Shown here piece after piece: positions 1 to 12,900 of a stretch of DNA of 64,000 nucleotides; position 1 is the stretch's first letter; each line of letters begins with the position of its first letter. The translations under genes were made by a program, and so were the position numbers. Source of the stretch: Trichobilharzia regenti (taxonomy: Eukaryota > Platyhelminthes > Trematoda > Strigeidida > Schistosomatidae); assembly GCA_944472135.2 (NCBI GenBank), contig CALYDD020000353.1, positions 124,001-188,000 of the forward strand, given 5' to 3'. The notes beneath the pieces were generated by a model. It was not told the origin of the DNA and searched no databases. It worked only from the letters and a program-made list of their open reading frames with translations.

Positions 1-444
1 CTGTCTTCGTTAAGAAGTAATTTACACATTAGGCAACTATTTGACTAATCCAGTGTTATTTTATCATTCCACACTGAGTGCTGACCTCTACTGTTTAAAT
101 CGACTAACTAAGTGGAAGGTAGTCGGTCAAGCATGCACGCCATTTAGCCTGTTGTTGAGTTACTCTGGGTTTTCTATGCCTATACTCTAGCTAAGTAAGG
201 AGTCCTCAGTGCTTTACATTTCTGGTCCCGTAACATATTTTGTATTTCGGTTTGTTACCTTGTGGTTTTGATTTCGCTTACAGACTGCTCTCCAGTCTTA
301 GTAGAATAAGTAATTCGGAAGTAAGAAGATATACAATTGAAGTTTCACACAGCATATCTTGGGCACCTGTCTTTATGCTTCATCTTCTAAAGTATATCTG
401 CTAAGCTTCTTGTTTTCACTCCTTATTGTCCTGATTAAGCTCAC

Positions 445-1330
445 CTGGTTTAACAGTCTGCTAGTTTTTTAGTCGGTCCAAAGCCTGGAAAATTAGGCAA
501 GACTGGCTATTGCGCTAGGAACTGTACACTAATCGCTAAAAAAACTTCAAAGCACAACGAAAACATAGAAAAACATTAATTTTTTCTCTAGAATCTGAGA
601 GACAGAATGATGCAGTTTGATGAAAACCTTTGTGAAGCCAGTCAATCAATGTGTCTTCTTTCGATGAAAGCTAAAATAAGCATGGAGACTTGAGGTGTTT
701 TCACAATGTGAGAGCAAATGGAATGGATATGGACTCTCCAAATCGCTAACTGGACAGTCAGTAATCCACTCCGGCTATCCAGACAACAAACATCAGCACA
801 CTGGAGCAGTGACTATTATGATATCACCAGCAGAAGTGGGAACCAGTCCCCTCTAGCACAATGACAGTAAGATTTAACTCAAAGGAAGAATTATTACAAT
901 CATTCAATGTTACACGTTTACAAACAAAGCAGAACAAGACGAGAGGGAACATTCCTGTAGACAACTACCAACAGTAATGGGGATAATATCCCATATGAGA
1001 CATCAAAATCCTAATGAGGGATATGAAAGGTAAACTGGGAGCAGATAATACAGGAAAAGAATTTATTATAGATCGTGAGGGTTTTGGCTGAATGATTAAG
1101 AATGAAGAAGTCTTGCCAAACTTCTGCGCTTTCAATGATTTGGTGGTTGGAGGTAGCATATACCATCACAAGTACATACACAAGTCCGGTAACATGGATT
1201 TCACCTAAGGGACACACCAAAAACCAGATAGATTTCATATCAATGTTTCTCAAGAATGTGGAGACGCAGTCTACCGGACAGAAAGTTGAGAAGAGGAGCA
1301 GATGTTAGCTGACGCCACTATCTAGTGCGA
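445..1330 (+). pseudogene. RTE-like retrotransposon fragment, leader and endonuclease domain
   Basis: From 590 the DNA parallels the start of the element at 40.8 kb: a shared stretch of leader, the start of the endonuclease, and the block before the reverse transcriptase. Reading frames are broken by many stops (for example the tryptophan codon of the GTWNVR-type motif has become TGA). The part from 445 to 590 resembles the leader that the solo LTR interrupts at 40438. Truncated and dead. Confidence 0.8.
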
Positions 1331-1761
1331 TCAATTAGCTAATTAATTATTTTTATCCCTTGTTGTGATAATGAAACAGTAGGCGAACGGAATTCTCTCA
1401 ATTATTCTCTTGTTTTCTATTCTCAACTCTTATAATTATGCTAAACTTTAGTCATGTGTAAAAATATCAAGTATTTAACTTACGTTCATTCAAACGTGAC
1501 ACATTATAGATTGAAGATAAGTGCAGAAATTATAGTAATTTAATTATACCACTATCCATAAGAGATAACAAGCTTAATTTGAAGTTGAAATTAATACGAT
1601 ACGATTCATTCTATTCTGTTTATGAATTAAAATACTAAAACACTATCGCTAAAAAATATTCCTACTTCTAGAATACTTCTAGAATAGAAATTTATGCAGC
1701 TGTATCTGATGCAGTCCTACAGGAGGTCAGTCGTGAGCCTGAGTAGATAGCTAAGTGGTAA

Positions 1762-2111
1762 TGTAACAACAGAAGACAAGGGCCGACAACAGATCGTTTT
1801 ATTATGGAAATCAACACGTATTTATATATATTTCCTGTACATTATTATAGCCGATTCAAGTAGACAAACACAGTCTCTTGATTGGTTGTTTCTCGGAAGT
1901 TAAGCAGACAAACGCAGGCTTCTGATTGGTTGTTTCGGGCAACATCGAAAAGTAGAGCCATCTATATGCGAATCATATTTGCCCACGTTAAGTTTGTTGT
2001 GATTGGTTGTTGAATCAGCCTTGTTCATATTTTCTCACGGCCAATATTAGTGACCTAGACATTGACGTAGATTAATGTCTACCAATTGGCTAGCAGCCTG
2101 CTCTCATCACA
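1762..2111 (+). mobile_element. Solo LTR with 4-bp target duplication
   Basis: The 350-bp repeat starts TGTAACAACAG and ends CATCACA. It is flanked on both sides by GTAA (1758-1761 and 2112-2115). Related copies lie at 40438 and 48143, each with its own 4-bp duplication. TG...CA ends plus 4-bp duplications fit a Ty3/gypsy-type LTR. It contains three ATTGGTTG motifs (reverse CCAAT). No internal coding region lies nearby. Confidence 0.8.
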
Positions 2112-2290
2112 GTAAGGTCTCTGACTGTAGAGCTCACTGGGTAAAGCGGGTTTCAATCTCAGAAAGGACATGCGTTCCTTCACAGTGGGTTTAGATACGT
2201 CTTGCAAGAGACTTAAGTCCAGGAGAGGCTTCCTGCCGATCGCCTCCAAACATCTAATATGCTGAAATCTATCTGTTAACTTTATATGGT
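2112..2290 (+). repeat. Degenerate tRNA-headed SINE with ribozyme remnant
   Basis: A tRNA-like segment with a degraded box B is followed by a remnant of the ribozyme tail and the CTGCCGATCGCCTCCAA tail shared with copies at 5195, 18806, 54001 and 62075. The ribozyme core is lost. The solo LTR sits immediately upstream or inside it. Confidence 0.6.
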
Positions 2291-2599
2291 GTTAAAAATG
2301 TATAATTAATATTGGTATTCCATGATAGAATGCTGATCAACACTACATGTGGGCAAGTTCGATTCTCTGACGATTAACTTCTGAACCTGACCTAGTTTAT
2401 TAGTCAAAAGTCGAGCTGAAAATGAAGAAAGGTCGGTGGTAAGGCTAACAATCTTATCCTATAAAAACAATCATAAAACCGCCACTGAAATTTCAAAAAT
2501 TTGAAGCCTTATGTGTTCCTATGGTCACATTCGTGGATGACAGAAGGATATTGGTTCTAAAGGTATAAATCATTTTTGTTTAAGAGAGTTAATGCATAA

Positions 2600-2800
2600 A
2601 TAATAATAATGATCCACTTTATTACAAAACAGTACTTATAGTACAGAATGGAATTCTAAGCATTCTTCACAACATCTTGCATTCAATTAACTCAAAATAA
2701 GTATAAAACTAACCACAGGAACTTTCCCACATTTACAGTAGGAATAACGTCAAAAATGTGCAAAGTATTAAGTGAGAATAATAACTATAATAATAGTATT
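2600..2800. repeat. Unnamed interspersed repeat
   Basis: A block containing ACAGTACTT, GTACAG and TTGCAT motifs is shared with 4690-4800 and with the insertion at 43005. It has no coding potential and is followed by simple AAT-rich sequence. Family unknown. Confidence 0.5.
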
Positions 2801-2864
2801 AATAATAACAATAACAGTAGGTTTGTCTCAAACAGTTTTGTCGATATGACCCATTGAACAAGAG

Positions 2865-3062
2865 ATGGCTTTCGTGGCTCAAGTGGTCTAGTGGATAACA
2901 CCTTAGCGTTTGAAACTATGGGCACTGGGTTTAAGCCTCGGCAGTGGTAACATAATCACCCACTGGGGAATGCAGGTACATCCAGCTGACCACTAGTCCC
3001 AAATAGGACGAAATGCGCTCTGTCCTGGATTCCACTACTGGTCACCATCCACCAATTAACTT
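2865..3062 (+). repeat. Sm-alpha-type SINE with hammerhead ribozyme remnant
   Basis: A tRNA-like head (box A near GTGGTCTAGTGG, box B near 2928) is followed by the ribozyme domain at about 2970-3035. Stem I ATCCAG/CTGGAT, stem II GTCC/GGAC and GAAA are present, but the core CTGATGA is replaced by a longer CTGACCACTA. Schistosome Sm-alpha satellites are known to encode hammerheads of this type. This copy is probably inactive. Confidence 0.8.
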
Positions 3063-3064
3063 TA

Positions 3065-3784
3065 AAATCCAACTGTTTCTATCTGAAAACAGGAAATCAA
3101 TCAATACTTTCTTTCGTTATAGGTTGCTAAGCGTCCACAAATGATCCACACTCTGCAGTTGCAAACTAATAAGAGTCTTATTTTAGACAATGCTGACTAA
3201 AAATGGAGTCCAGTGCATGATTATCGTGTTCTTTTCGACAATGGACAGTTAGTGGATATGCCTGAACGAATGGTATTCCCAATGAGATTCCATCCCTACT
3301 CACATCCTTTATCTGCACAGTCAATATTGTTGCAAACTCTTCATTTTCATATTAATTCAAGCATTTTACAGTTTTATAATTATCAGTAAAATTGTTCAAA
3401 ATGTAAATAAGTATGTATGAACAGCTAGAAAATTGTGTGAATAAACATACTTTTTCACTAATTTTTATTTTCGGCTGTTCACTGTTCAACAGACTTTCTT
3501 AAAATGAATAACAATTATACAAATAATATAAAGTTATCACTGGTTTGATTTCACATCATGCGGTGATTTGATTAATGATACTTATTTCACATAATTGGTG
3601 GTTAACAGTAATTAAAGAATACCACGGTTACAATAAGAGGAATATTAGTAAACCTGTGAAATGACAGTGGTATATCTATTACAATGGAGCTGTAAGTTTA
3701 ACTTTGTTTTGGTTCGTTCCTCCTCTCATGAAAGTAAAAATGCATGACTGTTTCATTTCTGTCATGTGTTGTTAATTAGATAAG
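3065..3784. other. Region upstream of the gene; nothing else recognised
   Basis: AT-rich sequence without an open frame or recognised repeat. It may contain regulatory sites of the micro-exon gene, but none could be identified beyond the TATA box. Confidence 0.4.
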
Positions 3785-3794
3785 TATATATATA
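3785..3794 (+). promoter_or_regulatory. TATA box of the micro-exon gene
   Basis: A run of alternating T and A lies about 80 bases before the start codon. This is consistent with a TATA-driven transcript starting near 3815-3820 and a leader of roughly 55-60 bases. No initiator or upstream element was identified. It could also be a chance AT microsatellite; the position relative to a signal-peptide exon is the argument for it. Confidence 0.5.
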
Positions 3795-3874
3795 GACGGT
3801 AGAGTTTTGAAACTCAGAGTTCAAATTGGCTTCACTAATTTGCTTGCAAGCATTTAAACAACAAAAAAATAACA

Positions 3875-3920
3875 ATGTTTCTCGGTTTCCTGATTGTTAT
3901 CCTGTTTTTACAGGCTTACA
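3875..3920 (+). CDS. MEG exon 1: start codon and signal peptide
   Basis: The ATG opens a 15-residue hydrophobic stretch, MFLGFLIVILFLQAY, followed by the first base of a split Thr codon. The donor GTAAGT follows at once. This is a typical MEG first exon encoding a signal peptide, with cleavage probably near the end of the exon. The A-rich sequence just before the ATG suits a eukaryotic start. Confidence 0.88.
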
Positions 3921-6900
3921 GTAAGTTAAGTTATGTTTAAGATTTTGTTTGATAGACCCTTTTGCAATATAAATCATTATTTTCTGTTGATATTAAGTAT
4001 AAAAGATGTAATTTTGCTAGGGTTAGTTCGCAGTAGAATCCAGAATGTACATTTCATCATATGCCAGACTCATCCACTGGATGTATTTTCTACCTCAGCA
4101 GCCACCGTTTTAAAGCATTACCCAACGAGCTATTGGGTTGCCGGAGCCACTAAATGTCGTTTCCTAGTACTAACTCTTAAACGATGCCGGGAGATTAACG
4201 TTGACAGTGACTAGCGAGATGCGAGTTTTGTCATAGGTGGGGGCAGATATTTTTTATTTGCTTGAATTCCACATGAATGATGTGTGATATTCGTGAAAAG
4301 AGTTGGATCCAGCATTTACCGTTCCTAATGTTAAAGAATAATCCCCTAGGCCATTCGGGTCACAAAAGCCAACTTTTGTGAAGCGGTTGTCAGTTAACTT
4401 TTTACTTCACACAGATGGCTGATTATATCGGATCGAAATGTGATAGAGTAAAAATTGTAAATGTTAAAGTAGATTAGGCATTTTCAATTTTTGAAGGGTA
4501 ATATTTCTCTAGTGGTATATTAGTCACTTTAATAAAGCGTTTGTTAGAATTCAAACGATGCTAGATGCAGTGAAGTTGTGAGACTGATTTCATTTTGCAG
4601 AATAACTGAACGCTGCATGACCGACGATTCTGATATACACTAGATAAGAGTATATACACGACTAATATCAAACTGTAGAAATATGGTATTTCCTCGATAT
4701 TACATTATTAGGTTGGTTTTAAATAATTATTGCTTTATTCCAAGTAGTGCACCTGAAACTATACAATATGTTGCATCTAATTTTCTCCTCACATTTACGT
4801 AGTATGGAGGGAGTAATTAACGGGGTATTTACACTGATATTATTTTTCCCCTGGGTTCTGAGTTGAAAATACCGCTTCAAAAGCACATTCCCACTTTATT
4901 CTATTCTCTGCTGCCCTCTTCACCTGGGTCCACAATTGCTCGTTACCTCTCATCTCCTCCTTCCCAAACTCTCTCCTTCATATCACCTTCACACTGATGA
5001 CCCACTCATTGCTTCCCATTGGGATTCCACTCAAGAGATGGCCCAAATAGCACGATGTCATTCGACTGCATCCTCAATGCATGCCCAATCTATCTATCTC
5101 CATTTTCTCCTACATATTTAATGAGAGATCGACTCTCGGTTTGTTTGTTACACTGCAGAGTCTCTTGTTTCTAATTCTTTCTGGCCAGTCAACCTTGAAG
5201 GAGTTCATGTCCCTTCAGAGATTCGAACCTGCGTCACCTACTGCTGCAGTCAAGGTAGCAGATACGCCTTGCTGACTGGTGAGTGCCAACTAGCCCGAAA
5301 CCTAGCTTCAAGGCAAGGCTTTCTGTCGATTGTCTCCAACCATCTATTATCATCAAATCGAAGCGCACCATCATGTCGAGCCACCTAGTGACATGTTGAC
5401 CACATTTTAAAGCTGACTGATAGAATTCCGTTTACAGAAAACGAGGGAGATTAGACACATCACACTAGTTACTGGTGTCTAACCAAAGATTTTCTTGTAA
5501 GTTTACTAGGCATAAAATAAAGCTGACATAAACTCTGTATGTCATCTTTACGGTTATATTTTTAATAAACAATTTGATATTCATTGTCACCGAGATCTAG
5601 AATATATTGGTGTATATGAGTGTAACGTCGATTTCTGCCAAATTCGAGTTGGGAGTTTTTTTCAGATCAGAAATTTAATAAGATTCCTTCATTAAAATTT
5701 CTGAATTTATTTTATTGTTGGTTGAATATTTCCACAAGGAATATTTTGAAAATCTGTCTTTATATAATGCCGAATTTTAGATAGTGTATATGGTAAGTAA
5801 ATATCTTGTCCTTGAATAAGTAATAATAATATTTTTGAAATATTAGTCCATAGTATATAATTTCTTTCAGAATAAATTTGAGACGATAATCCAAGGATTA
5901 TTAAATCACGTGTAGAGAGACGCGTAAAATTCAAAAACACCGGATTTGTCTAAAATACGGTACTATATGAAACATAAAATATGAAATGTAATATACAAAC
6001 CTCAATTTTGAGGTGTCAATGGCTGAATGCCATCTAAAAGCACAATCAGCGTATATCAATAAGTGAGAACAGCAAAGCCGTGTAGATTCAAACAGCGCGC
6101 GAATTCCTGACGCAGAATAAACGGGTACGAATAAACAATATTCAACTGTGACGAGTACACAAATAAAGCATATACAGCAGACAGAGTTTAACTATAAGAA
6201 ATTAATTACTTTACATCGAATAGCGCATGAATACAGTAAGTAAATAAAACTTCACTGGCAAACAAAATCATGTTTGAGAATTAAAAAAAATACTATTTAC
6301 TGGTGATAAGTAGTACGAAGTTGGACACAGGAGAAAGAATAGCAAAGTGCAGATAAGAAAGGATTAACAGCTACAATATTTAATATCTAGGAGCAATGGA
6401 TAGGTAGTACCAAGACAGTTGGATAAACCTGAGTTGACACCAAATTAAGGCAATACTTCTATAGAATTTAGGGATACGATATTGGAATTTTCCTATAGAC
6501 ATAAGCATAAAACTTGGGCACTGTGGTGGTAGAGTATTACTCTATCATGCATAAGATTTTATCTTGATAAAGTGTCATACAGTGTTGTTATACAGTGATA
6601 TTTACTGATGACCGCGTTTCGAGCACAATTAGTTGACACTAATCATCATATCAAGACACTACTCACACAACTTTCTTGCTTCATTTACATACATTAGACA
6701 TTTGAATAAAATCAATATAAGATGAAGTACTTTCAGAAATAATATTGTTGCTATCAATCAAATACAATCAGATGGGAAATAAGGTGTTTTTACAGTAAAA
6801 ATAAGCAGCTTGTTAGAAAGTTATAATGTATGTGAATGGAATACATTTTAACATCATTTATTATCCTCCTCTGATTTGACTGGTGGTAGTAATATCTTCC

Positions 6901-9900
6901 ATATCTTTGGTATTTGCGTTGAGTCGCTTCCGTTGCATTTGTTGGTGCATAGTACTTGTTGAACCAGAATTCAGTAATTGACCTCTCTCTCTCTCTTTCC
7001 ACCTACCTATATTACTTCCTAGAATTTTGACTCTGTGCCACCCACCAGATTATGTGGCTGTGAGTTAATGCATGCACTGCAATGTAGTGCTGACCTTTTT
7101 TCTAAATTACTTATCTTCTTGGGGTCAATTATTCTTACATTAGCTAAATTCTTATAGTCTGACAATTTCAACAGCCCCGACCTACTAGTCTGACCTATGT
7201 GGCTGATCTAACTCGCAGTCATTGCATAGCGTTTCGTAAATAATATTATTTTGTCTAATGGGGTCAACAGGGTCCTTTAACCTACAGAGCTTGTCCTACC
7301 TGATTGAGTTTTGAATGCCACCCTAATTCCTGTTCTATTGACAATCCTACTTCAGTGGTTCTAAGATGCCTCCTCCTTATATGGTAGAACTACTGTAGAT
7401 GTTTTATATTCTTTCTTATTTATGTTATCATTATTAGTTTCATTATTTTTTAAAATTTTGCTTTTGACCTGTTTTTATATTCATAATTAATTATATCACT
7501 TAGGTCTTTTCCTGTACTACTTAGTGTTATTGCTCAATTTGTTAAACACACACTTAACTAAGCCTGACTTTACAGATAACGGATGAAGTGATGAATTACT
7601 GTCTAAGTATCTTTCAGAATGCGTTGGCTTTTTATAAACGTTACCGTGCAGCTCACCTTCCTCTGTTCGTTTCATTTTACAATCTAACACTGTAGTTAAT
7701 TCTCCTTGTTCATTCATTTTCGGATTTAAATGTGAATTTTATTCCTTCTACTAGCTAGCTTATATGTGTAAAGAAGCTAGAGAGATATGTTCTGTTTTTA
7801 ACACTGTGTGTGTGTGTGTGTAAGTGTCAGTCATCTACATATCTCCATCATATCTTTGGAGTAGGGTTACATGTATTAAGAGCAACACTTTCCCAACTGC
7901 CCATAAAGATATCTGGAATTTCCTAAAAAAACAGAAAGACTAGTACTTTGATCTGATGACAATATAGTAAACTGTTTATTAAAACAGAAATTGACTATGA
8001 AGATGTAACCAGATGAAATCACGTCTATTGTCTGAATTCCCTACAGATTTTCTTTGTCTGTCTATTCCTTGTGGTACTGAGTTTTATAACTATCAATAGA
8101 CTTTCATTTAAGATGACTGCCTTGATGTTTACAGTTCAGTCATTTGCAATTGCATGATGCTTGTGTGTTTCTAAAACTTAACTTGATCAATAAATTAATA
8201 AATTGCTTAAATATGTTTTCAGCCACTGAGTTGAAAAGTTATGGTAAGTTAGTTCACTTTTAAAGATATGTATCATCATCATGTTCGAAAAACTTCCATC
8301 GGAACAGGCTACATTCTGCAGAAACGAGTCATGCAACAATCAAACCGCAACACTATGGATCTTTATTGAATACAGCTTGGAATAGCAGTCAATTGACTCG
8401 CTAATTCACTTTGAAAAGACCTTCAACACTGGTCAGTCGAGGGGTGATTTAGAAACGAATTTGCTACTACTCGCTGCTGCCAACAATTATACATCGCATC
8501 CAACAGTTGTACGTCAATGCTACATGTTGAGTAATCCAAAACGGGATACTCACGGAATCCTTTGGAGTAGAGACGGCAGTAAGACAAGGCTGGCTGCCTG
8601 CTATCTGCAGTGACTTTAATGGTTGCGGCAGACTCTGTTATGCGACAAACAGCGGGCAATCAGGAGACAGGCATTAAATGGATCCACTAAAAAGAAACTT
8701 GAAGGATCTGTACTTCGCCGATGATGACATATGTCTGAATCCCACAAACTGGAAGATATGCAAGTGGAAAGCAGCAAGTCGGCAGAAGAAGCATCCAGGA
8801 AAGATAGGAAGGACTTCGGGTGAACATGCAGAAAAACAGATGTGGTGATGGAGGTTCCTATCCAACAGCAGCAGGATTAACAACAGACAACAATCAGCTT
8901 AAACGGGAGAAGCTGAATCCGAAAGAAGCAACCTCCTTCACATACCTACCTGGGAAGCATCGTTTCAACTACACGCGGACGGAACTGGCGAGGATACCAA
9001 AATAGCGAGGAACGGGAAAGCAAGGCTGAAGTCTGCGTGGAGATCAACAGCACTCAGAGTGGGAAATAACATCCGGATTTCTAATTCCAATGTTAAGTCA
9101 GTGCTACTTACTATACGGTCAGAAACTTAACGACGTGTCACGAAGGCCACTTCGAACAAACTACACAACTTCATCAGTTGCTGTCTTCACTCAGTACTAC
9201 TCAAGAACAGATGGCCGGCTAGAAACAATCAGAAACAGGGAGGCATCTTTGGCAGCAAACGAAGCAACCTAGAAGGAAGCCGTTGTGCAAAAAATATGCA
9301 GAAAGAAATGGAGGTGGATTGGTCATACTCTGAGAAAACAAACTATCAAGTGACATCCCACTTTAGGCCATCGCTCGAGGGGAACCTTGAATGGAAAGTG
9401 GAGAGTTGGTCGCCAGTGCGAGGGTGATATGAAGGAGTTGATGTGAAGAAGAGATGGAAGCATGTAGGCAGGCGTGGATCCAGGTGAAAACGTTGTCAGA
9501 GAAGCGAGCGCAGTGGAGACATGTGACTGAAGCTCTACGTTCCTCTAGGAATTGCAGAAAACAATAATAATAATCAGCTGGGAGATATCCAAATGGTGGA
9601 ATAAGATATGAGCTTAAGTTGATTTTCAATGGAAGATGGATTATTAGTAGTAAAAATGGATCACTTCTAGTTTTATTTCTTCCGCTGTTGTATACCTTCT
9701 CATAAAAATCAGCATTCAGTTCCTTTCCAGAACTGACAGCTCCTTCATTAGTCATTAAAGTATTACAAACCCTGGTCCAATTTTACATAATCGAAGGCTA
9801 TTTGTAGGAATTTCCTAACTAAAATTTCAGAATACTTAATATCCATGAAAATGTCACCTCTTTCTAAAAAGAAAATTCATATTCTGTTGTAAGAGGTGGG

Positions 9901-12900
9901 CTAGTCGTACAAAGTGATGACCTCAGTTGTTCAGATGAAACTAACCTCTGCTAGGATGATGTGACTTGTGGGATGGCAAGGAATGTAGCTATAGGAATAC
10001 GAAGTTACGCTACAAAGAAATGCATTTTTATTTTATGTAATGTATTCACAACATACTGTAAAGCTACCAAGTAGTGTATACAGCTCGAATATAAGGATGT
10101 GAACGGTGATTTTTATTACAACTTTCAAAACTGCCAGTATATTTGCCTAGTCTTACATGGCAGCAGTTGCTGATTAACGGGGGAGTAAAAATCTCCTCAA
10201 ATCATTTTAAACTGATATTCTTCTGATAGCAATTACCAACTGTATCTCACACTAGAAATCGGTTAAAAGATTTGTTTTATTTAATTCATCTGTTTTCCTG
10301 TTTTTAGTCACTGAATGTAAGAATAATGGTGTTTAGTTTTTGATTTCAAGTTTTATGTGATCCATGGAGAAAATAAAAGACTATTCAGTGAAGAAAATTT
10401 TCTTCATCGACGAAATCATCTTCATAGGCTGTACAGTCGTATTTATGTTAGCCAAAAAATGCATAGTTGTCTATTATTGAGCAATAAAGGGGCAAGTGAC
10501 ATAATTAGTATGATTACTCAGAAGTGGCTTACAGGATTTCATCATGAGCTGATATTGGTTAGAGAACCATTGGAATTCATGGGCCATTGGGTCGGGCTCC
10601 AGTGGCTTAATAGTATACGAGCTCGCCTTGTAACCAGAACGTCCTGGGTTCGAACCCTGGTGGTGGGTACGTACTGATGAAGAGTCCCAAACTAGGACGA
10701 AACAGCTGTCCAGTACTCCCAGGTTTTCCAGTGGTTCTCTAACCAATGTCAGCTCATGATGAAGTCCTGTAACCAATCAATCAAATCCCTACAAACCAAC
10801 ACTTAAGAAATATAAATACGTAGTGTGCAACGGCCCAAAGGAAAAAAGCGTTAGAAATTTGATGAGATTAAAATCATTACTGCGTTGTTGGCACAGCGGT
10901 TAACATGCTCGTTGACAATGCACATGGTCTGTGACTAGATCCCCGGCCGGCGCACTGCTTTACCTCACTTACCCAGTAATAAGATTGGTAAAGAGGGAGG
11001 GTTGGGCATCAGGCTAGCAACCCCATCCTGTAAAAATAAACACTGCTACAGAAACTTCAAGCCTTTATCTTGAAGCCCTACGTTCCACTGGGGAACGTGA
11101 AGGAAATAAAGAAATTATTATTGAGTGAGGATAAAGGTAACTGAGTGTCAATTTAACAAGTGTAAAGAGGGTATGAAAATGTACAAAGGGAACATGTGAG
11201 AGTGGTTCTAGCTAATTAATTATTAAAGTGAAAGCAAAGTAAAAGTAAAATTGAGAATTAAAAATATTAAAATATTTTACAGGGGACTACCAGTGAAGAG
11301 GTTAAGACCATGGTAGAATAAGAGATTGGAGAAACATTTACTGTATACAGAGTTCGAGGTTGTATTGACGAATTACCAGCACCTCCACCATACACAAATG
11401 CGGAAACCTGATGCTCTTTGTACCATTTGGCCTCACTATGTAGATAATCTTGAAAGACGACTCTGGTGGAGTTACGTGGATTGAGCTCACCAAGTGCTCG
11501 AGAATTGAGCGAGTAACTACATTGCATTGTTCGTTTGCTAACCGTGCCGAATAATGTTTAGAAATGCGTCTGGAAAGTGTGAGCTTTGTACGATCAATAT
11601 AACTAGCTCCACAATAGCAGGAAAATTAATAGGACACACATCGGAGTGGTTCAGAGTGACAGTTTATCCTTCAAACATCCGCTGATCATTTATCGACTTT
11701 AGAAGTTGATAGGTACCTCAGCCTTTTCCAGTGATCTGGGTAAGCTGTCCTTCAAAATCTCAGCAGTGACATCACTTTTGAATTCAACGGACCATAAACA
11801 TGGTTTGGGGTTCGATCCCCTGCCGACGCCCACCTGATATCTGTGGCTGGCCTGCGAAATTTGGGCTACCGATATCAAATGCTGAAAATTCCATCCTTGT
11901 ACCAAAAATACGGTGTGGAATCAAGCTATAATCAAAAGAAAAGTAAAGAAAGAAACAGTAGTTTCTTTGGTAGCGTCTGGGTTCTTTCAGGTTTTTGCTT
12001 TACCTTCATATTTTTCTTGATAACTCTTGAAGGATATCCATTTTCCATGAAGAGTCGTCTGAGTATTTCCAGTTCCTCAAGTCTTTTAAATGTTAGCGAA
12101 AGTCACTTTTAATTACATTTGTGGATACAGGTGAAGATTTATGCACGAACGAGTGTAAGTCAAATGATGAATTAAGCAAAAGAAGCGTTTTTAACCGTGT
12201 TAATTAATTTAAATTTTCTTTTACTTTGCCATATTACAACACGCACATGCCTCTAGAATCTGAAAAGCTTCTGAAATATCTAACCAAAATACACAAATGA
12301 GTTGAAAGAATTACATTTATTTATGATCGAAATAAGCTATTTTTAAAAAAAAATGCAAACTTCATAATCTGGATATTAACATCCAACGAAAGCTGAGTGC
12401 AGAAGTATGGTAGTAAACTGGACGTTAAAAGGGCTATGAGATGAATATTAGTTCTTATTAAAGAACAAGATCCATAAAAGAACCAGCAGCTTTTGGAGTA
12501 GTGAGGTAATTCAGATTATTGACAAACTTTATACTGACTAATCAGAAGTTTCACTCAAAGAGTAATATCATCCGTGGTCTAACCATAAACAAATAGAATC
12601 CTTAGAAACTAATTCTTGAAATTTAACCTGATACTGGCTAGTGACCGGCTACAAGTTAAGTTACCTGGAGTTCTAGTGAGAAATCGTGACCAGTGGGGTC
12701 CATCAATTTGGCAGTGAGGATGGATGGAGTTCCTCTCGATGACATTGGTTGGTAGTCGCGCTAAATCACGAATTAGTAAAAGTTAGAATTCATGGGCCAG
12801 TAAACCAGGTCCCAGTGGCTGAATGGTATAGGAGTTTGTCTTGTAACCGGAAGGTCCTGTGTTCAAAACTCAACGATTGCGTACTACCGATGAGTCCAAA

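Larger units (their letters stand above)
10375..11700 (-). pseudogene. Penelope-like element fragment (family C) with two nested SINEs
   Basis: The segments 10375-10528, 10796-10880 and 11120-11700 together parallel the uninterrupted PLE at 33270-34080 on the same strand. The reverse strand of 11267-11527 has the FQDYLHSEAKWYKEHQ-like end of the GIY-YIG part. Two SINEs split it at 10529 and 10881, which dates the PLE as older than both. Confidence 0.75.

Noticed and set aside
3933..4214. Open frame of 93 codons after exon 1
   Set aside because: It starts inside intron 1, has no motif and no support from composition; the exon 1 donor GTAAGT precedes it.
9363..9755. Reverse open frame of 130 codons
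   Set aside because: It is antisense to an RTE 3' end and runs on into unrelated intron DNA. A chance frame.
10308..10328. A 21-nt version of exon 3 (VTECKNN)
   Set aside because: It needs a GTGTTT donor and ends in G, so exon 4 would start with Gly instead of completing the Cys codon. Kept only as an alternative.
10630..10670. Functional tRNA genes (also at 59930, 15860 and 14790)
   Set aside because: Box A/B-like blocks are present but no complete cloverleaf; they are heads of SINEs repeated across the window.
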